Shown one piece after another: positions 5,423-8,507 of a DNA stretch of 8,507 nucleotides; positions within the stretch are counted from its first letter, which is position 1; each line of letters begins with the position of its first letter. The DNA lies in NCBI GenBank assembly GCA_017555465.1, contig JAFZGH010000047.1, positions 1 through 8,507 of the forward strand, in the 5' to 3' direction. The notes under the pieces were generated by a model. The model did not search any database and had not been told where the DNA came from. It saw nothing but the letters and a program-made list of their open reading frames with translations. Source of the stretch: Akkermansia sp. Its GTDB lineage: Bacteria > Verrucomicrobiota > Verrucomicrobiia > Verrucomicrobiales > Akkermansiaceae. The translations under genes and the position numbers were made by a program.

Positions 5423-5821
5423 TTAACCAATGTAGGCCAGGGTCTGACCCTCGGTCACGGTGTCGCCGGGCTTCACGGTGAAGGAGGTCACGGTGCCGTT
5501 GGCGGGGGCGTAGATAACGGTGTTCATCTTCATAGCCTCCACAGTCATCACCTGGTCACCTTCCTTCACGGCAGTGCCGGGCTGCACGTCGAGGGATACC
5601 ACCTTGGCAGCCAGCGGGCTGGGAATGGGGGTGCCGGAACCGGCTGCGGCGGGAGCAGGAGCAGCGGCCACGGGAGCGGGGGCAGCCACAGGAGCAGGAG
5701 CCACCACGGGAGCAGCCACAGGAGCAGGAGCGGGGGCACCGGCCACGGGAGCGCAACCACCAACGGTTTCAACAGTTACATCAAAGGTCTGACCGGCAAC
5801 AGTAATACGGAGCTGTTTCAT
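5423..5821 (-). CDS. mmdC: Biotin carboxyl carrier protein (biotinyl subunit of the decarboxylase)
   Basis: A 132-residue soluble swinging-arm protein. Residues 1-20 (MKQLRITVAGQTFDVTVETV) form the N-terminal strand pair common to these carriers, and 24-62 are an Ala/Pro linker with two copies of a ten-residue unit (APAPVAAPxx, 31-50). Residues 64-132 are the biotinyl domain with the EAMKMN motif; K98 is the biotinylated lysine. The domain ends TEGQTLAYIG, usual for the family. It shuttles the carboxyl group from MmdA in the cytoplasm to MmdB in the membrane. It lies third in the operon, 62 nt after the small membrane subunit and 68 nt before mmdB. The leader is very A-rich and almost G-free just before the ATG, with no Shine-Dalgarno, which would keep the start unstructured. 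A biotin carboxylase gene is not in the window, so an ATP-dependent carboxylase role is less likely but not excluded. Confidence 0.96.
   Translation of the reverse strand: MKQLRITVAGQTFDVTVETVGGCAPVAGAPAPAPVAAPVVAPAPVAAPAPVAAAPAPAAAGSGTPIPSPLAAKVVSLDVQPGTAVKEGDQVMTVEAMKMNTVIYAPANGTVTSFTVKPGDTVTEGQTLAYIG
5682..5731. repeat. 20-bp direct repeat with 30-bp period in the mmdC linker
   Basis: The 20 bases at 5682-5701 recur exactly at 5712-5731. The 30-bp period equals ten codons and encodes the repeated APAPVAAP linker unit of the biotin carrier. Such in-frame repeats can gain or lose units by slippage, changing swinging-arm length without breaking the gene. Confidence 0.85.
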
Positions 5822-5829
5822 ATTATTTT

Positions 5830-5835
5830 ATTCTA
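5830..5835 (-). promoter_or_regulatory. Candidate -10-like box before mmdC
   Basis: TAGAAT on the - strand ends eight bases before the ATG at 5821, the same spacing as at other starts in this window. No recognisable -35 is present 16-18 bp upstream. The whole 5822-5870 stretch is A-rich on the coding strand, so the match may be compositional; it may act as an unstructured translation leader instead. Confidence 0.25.
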
Positions 5836-5883
5836 TTTAGTTTTGTTTGAAGTGTTTGTTTAAGGGGTGTACGCTGGCGTAAA

Positions 5884-6306
5884 TCAACGCACGGGAGAAT
5901 TGTTCATAGCAGCAGCACGGCCACCCTGCCCGTAGGCAGTATCAACCGGCTTAATATCCAGAATGCGAGCCTCATTGCCCACCGTCACCTTGACGGCTGC
6001 GGCAATGGCGGCAACGACCTGCGGTGTTATACTGCTCTGCGCGGCATCATAAATGCCTGCGGCAATGGCTGCCACCTGGGCTGGCGGCAGTTCCGGTGCC
6101 ACCACGGGGGCAGCCACCGGGGCGGAGGCCACGGCTGCCTTGGCAGCCTCGGCCTGCGCCTTGCGCTTGGCATCCAGACGCTGCGCCACGGCTCCCGAAA
6201 TCGTCAGCATGACGCTCAGGAAGCTGAGGCAGATAATCACCACACACATGCCGGTCACCTGGTAGATGACGGCATCCATATCGAGTGCAGCGAGTGTCTG
6301 TATCAT
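5884..6306 (-). CDS. mmdD: Small membrane subunit of the Na+-translocating decarboxylase (OadG/MmdD type)
   Basis: 140 residues. One membrane segment lies at about 13-38 (VIYQVTGMCVVIICLSFLSVML region), followed by a basic stop-transfer patch (RLDAKRK, 43-49), an Ala/Pro-rich hinge (50-75) and a cytoplasmic tail with two similar short helices (PPAQVAAIAAGIYDA and TPQVVAAIAAAVKVT). This single-span, Ala/Pro-hinge, C-terminal-helix layout is that of the gamma/delta subunits, which anchor the carboxyltransferase to the membrane pump. Sequence conservation in this family is low, so the call relies on architecture and on its place between mmdA (22 nt upstream) and mmdC. The tail lacks an obvious metal-binding His cluster such as is seen in some OadG proteins. 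The symbol mmdD is assigned by position. Confidence 0.85.
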   Translation of the reverse strand: MIQTLAALDMDAVIYQVTGMCVVIICLSFLSVMLTISGAVAQRLDAKRKAQAEAAKAAVASAPVAAPVVAPELPPAQVAAIAAGIYDAAQSSITPQVVAAIAAAVKVTVGNEARILDIKPVDTAYGQGGRAAAMNNSPVR

Positions 6307-6328
6307 TGTTTATTTGGGTTTGTGAAAA

Positions 6329-7894
6329 TTACAGCGGCATGTTGCCGTGCTTCTTGGCGGGGTGGGTCTCGCGCTTGCTGAGCAGGGTGCGCAGGGTCAG
6401 CGCAATGCGGGCGCGGGATTCTGCCGGGTTGATGATGTCGGTCACCTGGTCAGAAGCGGCTGCGGCATACGGGTTGGAGAAGGCTTGCTCGTACTCGGCC
6501 ACCAGTTCCTTCTGGCGGGCAGCGCGGGCTTCGGCATCTTCAATTCCCTTGAGCTCGCGCCCATAGAGAATCTGCACCGCACCGGCAGCCCCCATCACCG
6601 CAATCTCGGCGCAGGGCCAGGCAAACACGGCATCAGCCCCCAGGCCCTTGCAGCACATGGCGATATAGGCACCGCCGTAGGCCTTGCGCATGATGAGGGT
6701 CACCTTGGGCACGGTGGCAGAGGAGTAGGCGTAAATCATCTTGGCGCCGTGGCGGATGATGCCGCCGCGTTCCTGCTGCTTGCCGGGCAGGAAACCGGGC
6801 ACGTCCACCAGGTTCACCAGCGGAATGTTGAAGGCATCACAGCAGCGGATGAAGCGGGCGGCCTTGTCAGAGGCGTCGATGTCCAGGCAGCCGGCCTTCA
6901 CAGCAGGCTGGTTGGCAATGATACCCACCACCACACCGCAGATGCGGCCGAAGCCCACCACCACGTTGCCGGCAAAGTTGGCATGCACCTCCAGGAAGCT
7001 GCCTTCGTCCACCAGGCGGGCAATCACCTTCTGCACATCCAGCGGGGTGTTGTTATTGTCGGGGATAATGTCGTTCATCCCCTCCTGCGGGGCAATGTCG
7101 AGCGGCTGGCCCAGGTCATGCGGCGGCTCCTGGGCATTGTTGGAGGGCAGATAGGTCAGCAGCTGCTTGGCAATGGAAATGGCATGTTCATCCGTCTCCG
7201 CCACAAAGTGGGCATTGCCGGAAACAGAGGAATGCACAGCGGCACCGCCGATTTCCTCCATCGTGCACTGCTCGTAGGTCACCTGCTCAATCACCTTCGG
7301 GCCGGTGATATACATGCCGGCGGCACCACCCTTGCGGATGATGATGAAGTCCGTCAGCGCCGGGGAATAAGCGGCGCCACCAGCGCAGGGCCCCAGGATG
7401 AGAGAAATCTGCGGCACCACACCACTGGCGGCCACGTTGTTGTAGAACACGTTGGCAAAACCGGTGAGGGATTCCACGCCCTCCTGCAGGCGGGCGCCGC
7501 CGGAGTCGTTAATCTGGATGATGGGCATACCGGCCTTGAGGGCATACTGCTGGGCGTCGCAAATCTTCTGGGCATGCATGTAGCCCAGGGAACCTCCCTG
7601 AGCCAGGAAATCGGCAGAGGCAGCAGCCACCGGACGGCCATTCACCAGGCCGAAACCAGTCACAATGCCATCACCGGGAATCTCCTTGTTCAGCATACCG
7701 AAATTGCTGCAGTGGTGCTTGGTGTGCATGCCGATTTCCGTGAATGACCCCTGGTCAAACAGGCAGGCAATGCGTTCGCGTGCCGTCCAGTCGCCCTTGG
7801 CGTGGCGAGCATCATACTTCTCCTGGGAAGCAGCATACTTCACCTTCTTCTGGCGAGCCTCAAGCTCTTCAATCAGTTTGGGATCGATAGCCAT
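6329..7894 (-). CDS. mmdA: Methylmalonyl-CoA decarboxylase carboxyltransferase subunit (PCC-beta/MmdA family)
   Basis: A 521-residue, full-length biotin-dependent carboxyltransferase with two crotonase-fold halves (about 1-265 and 280-521). The N-half carries the acyl-CoA site with oxyanion-hole loops INDSGGARLQEGV (128-140) and GPCAGGAAYSPAL (168-180). The C-half carries the biotin side: NLVDVPGFLPG..QE..GIIRHGAK (361-385), RKAYGGAYIAM (403-413), AVMGAAGAV (432-440). It ends with KRETHPAKKHGNMPL, the classic C-terminus of the family. It transfers the carboxyl group of (S)-methylmalonyl-CoA to biotin on MmdC, yielding propionyl-CoA. Residue I411 occupies the position known to tune acyl-chain choice (Asp in actinobacterial PccB, Ile in AccB). 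First gene of the operon; ATG 7894 is kept because MAIDPKLIEELEARQKK is a normal start, but there is no well-placed Shine-Dalgarno (AGGAAA lies 20 nt away). Propionyl-CoA carboxylase is the main alternative. Confidence 0.95.
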   Translation of the reverse strand: MAIDPKLIEELEARQKKVKYAASQEKYDARHAKGDWTARERIACLFDQGSFTEIGMHTKHHCSNFGMLNKEIPGDGIVTGFGLVNGRPVAAASADFLAQGGSLGYMHAQKICDAQQYALKAGMPIIQINDSGGARLQEGVESLTGFANVFYNNVAASGVVPQISLILGPCAGGAAYSPALTDFIIIRKGGAAGMYITGPKVIEQVTYEQCTMEEIGGAAVHSSVSGNAHFVAETDEHAISIAKQLLTYLPSNNAQEPPHDLGQPLDIAPQEGMNDIIPDNNNTPLDVQKVIARLVDEGSFLEVHANFAGNVVVGFGRICGVVVGIIANQPAVKAGCLDIDASDKAARFIRCCDAFNIPLVNLVDVPGFLPGKQQERGGIIRHGAKMIYAYSSATVPKVTLIMRKAYGGAYIAMCCKGLGADAVFAWPCAEIAVMGAAGAVQILYGRELKGIEDAEARAARQKELVAEYEQAFSNPYAAAASDQVTDIINPAESRARIALTLRTLLSKRETHPAKKHGNMPL

Positions 7895-7958
7895 AATCTG
7901 AAATATGTAAAATGTTTCCTATGCGCGGGCTGTGGGTACAGTCCACCTACGTTGCCCG

Positions 7959-7967
7959 ATTCTATCA
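7959..7967 (-). promoter_or_regulatory. Candidate extended -10 promoter of the decarboxylase operon
   Basis: On the - strand TGA-TAGAAT (7967-7959) is an extended -10 element. The -35 is poor (TTCCAT at 7987-7982 with a 17-bp spacer). The transcript would start at about 7952, giving a leader of roughly 57 nt before mmdA, unlike the near-leaderless starts elsewhere in the window. The 7895-8069 gap otherwise holds only weak short inverted repeats (such as CTCACC 7998-8003 with GGTGAG 8035-8040) and no clear terminator for the upstream gene. Confidence 0.4.
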
Positions 7968-8069
7968 CGCCCACCACGCCAATGGAAGCAAATTCTGCTC
8001 ACCCCGGACGATTTTCCAGGCGATTCCTTTCGCAGGTGAGTGAAATTTCGCCAAGTACACGAAACCGCA

Positions 8070-8507
8070 TCACCCCTGCACCACAATACGCGGCGTCAGA
8101 ATGCAGCGACGGTATGTCCCCGGAGCCACATGCGTGCGAGGCCACACAATGCAGTCATCCAGCACACAGCCGGCGGGAATCACGGCATCCTGCCCCACCA
8201 CACAATCCTCACCCAGCTCCGCCTCTGCGGAAATATTCGCCGTGCAGTGAATGCGCTCCCGGCTGGTCAGTTCCATCATCGTGTCCACATAGCCGGCAGG
8301 AGACCCGATTTCGTGCCAGTTGGCCCAGTCGAACACCACGCCGCCCACGCGGCCCTGCCTGATAAGCTCCAGCCAGATGGGCACAATCGAAAATGAATCC
8401 TCCGCCGGGAACAGCTCCGCCACTTCCGGCTCCATGAGATACACCCCGGCAAACTGATGCGTGCCCGGATTCACCCCCAGCGCATGGCGCATATCCGTCA
8501 CCGCCCC
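8070..8507 (-). CDS. Sugar-phosphate nucleotidyltransferase, C-terminal part
   Basis: The frame runs off the right edge; only the last 145 residues and a TGA stop are present, so the catalytic GxGxRL.P.T..xPK signature is not in view. What is visible fits the C-terminal half of an NDP-sugar pyrophosphorylase: GTHQFAGVYLMEPEVAELFP, SIVPIWLELIRQGRVGGVVFD, then W-HEIGSPAGYVD, matching the W.(D/E)IGTP..Y.. segment near the sugar-phosphate pocket. It closes with about six hexapeptide turns of a left-handed beta-helix (ISAEAELGEDCVVGQDAVIP and onward). The family includes mannose-1-phosphate guanylyltransferase, MurNAc-1-phosphate uridylyltransferase and glucose-1-phosphate thymidylyltransferase; the visible part does not decide among them. 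It is 175 nt upstream of mmdA on the same strand and probably a separate unit. Confidence 0.85.
   Translation of the reverse strand, partial: GAVTDMRHALGVNPGTHQFAGVYLMEPEVAELFPAEDSFSIVPIWLELIRQGRVGGVVFDWANWHEIGSPAGYVDTMMELTSRERIHCTANISAEAELGEDCVVGQDAVIPAGCVLDDCIVWPRTHVAPGTYRRCILTPRIVVQG

Noticed and set aside
5645..5755. Short GC-rich repeats suggestive of a CRISPR or other array
   Set aside because: They are in-frame coding repeats of an Ala/Pro linker with no spacer structure.
5520..5792. Gly/Ala/Thr-rich frame opposite the biotin carrier, resembling a low-complexity secreted protein
   Set aside because: It is the complement of the Ala/Pro linker codons; the opposite strand carries the biotin motif EAMKMN.
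5870..5881. Small inverted repeat TACGC-TG-GCGTA between mmdD and mmdC
   Set aside because: Only five base pairs with a two-base loop; too short to claim a terminator or an operator.
6347..7747. A 466-codon open frame on the + strand opposite mmdA
   Set aside because: Same reason: antisense shadow of a strongly conserved carboxyltransferase, with no recognisable domain, promoter or start context.
7895..8069. Possible riboswitch or small RNA in the gap upstream of mmdA
   Set aside because: Only scattered 4-6 bp inverted repeats are present; no known riboswitch core or cobalamin/biotin-type box could be recognised.

Overview
The window reads as a chromosomal segment of a moderately GC-rich, anaerobic or fermentative Gram-negative bacterium. 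The evidence is a lipobox-bearing TolC-like protein, secreted signal peptides, and a four-subunit Na+-translocating biotin decarboxylase of the kind used in succinate-to-propionate fermentation. Promoters look like plain sigma70 boxes (TTGACA/TATAAT type) rather than the Bacteroidota -33/-7 type, and no start codon has a well-placed Shine-Dalgarno sequence. Together with the GC content this fits Verrucomicrobiota (Akkermansia-like). That taxonomic placement is an inference and was not tested by any search.

Layout. On the + strand: the 3' part of a Sel1-repeat protein (2-517), an LplT-like MFS transporter (562-1827) and a TolC-family outer-membrane lipoprotein (1873-3084). The TolC-like gene runs head-on into an exported helical protein of unknown function on the - strand (3851-3081), and the two share a TTAA stop. 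Everything to the right is on the - strand. First comes a complete four-gene decarboxylase operon, transcribed right to left: carboxyltransferase mmdA (7894-6329), small membrane subunit of the OadG type (6306-5884), biotin carrier mmdC (5821-5423) and Na+-pumping membrane subunit mmdB (5354-3960). At the right edge is the C-terminal part of a nucleotidyltransferase with a left-handed beta-helix tail (8507-8070).

How the genes work together. The four decarboxylase subunits should form one membrane complex. The carboxyltransferase removes the carboxyl group from (S)-methylmalonyl-CoA, or a related acyl-CoA, onto biotin held by the swinging-arm carrier. The multi-pass subunit then decarboxylates carboxybiotin and drives Na+ out of the cell. 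No epsilon-type subunit and no biotin carboxylase is present, which supports decarboxylation rather than ATP-dependent carboxylation. The + strand genes look like independent units concerned with the envelope (lysophospholipid or other transport, outer-membrane channel).

The less ordinary material is: a repeated architecture in which a -10 box sits 5-9 nt before the ATG, so several mRNAs may be leaderless; inverted repeats overlaid on three of these promoters; an internal ~100-residue duplication in the unknown exported protein; a 24-nt hairpin without a U-run between mmdC and mmdB; and a 12-bp perfect hairpin after mmdB. I did not find a mobile element, CRISPR array, RNA gene or defence system, and no gene-free stretch exceeds 300 bases (the longest is 175 bases, 7895-8069).
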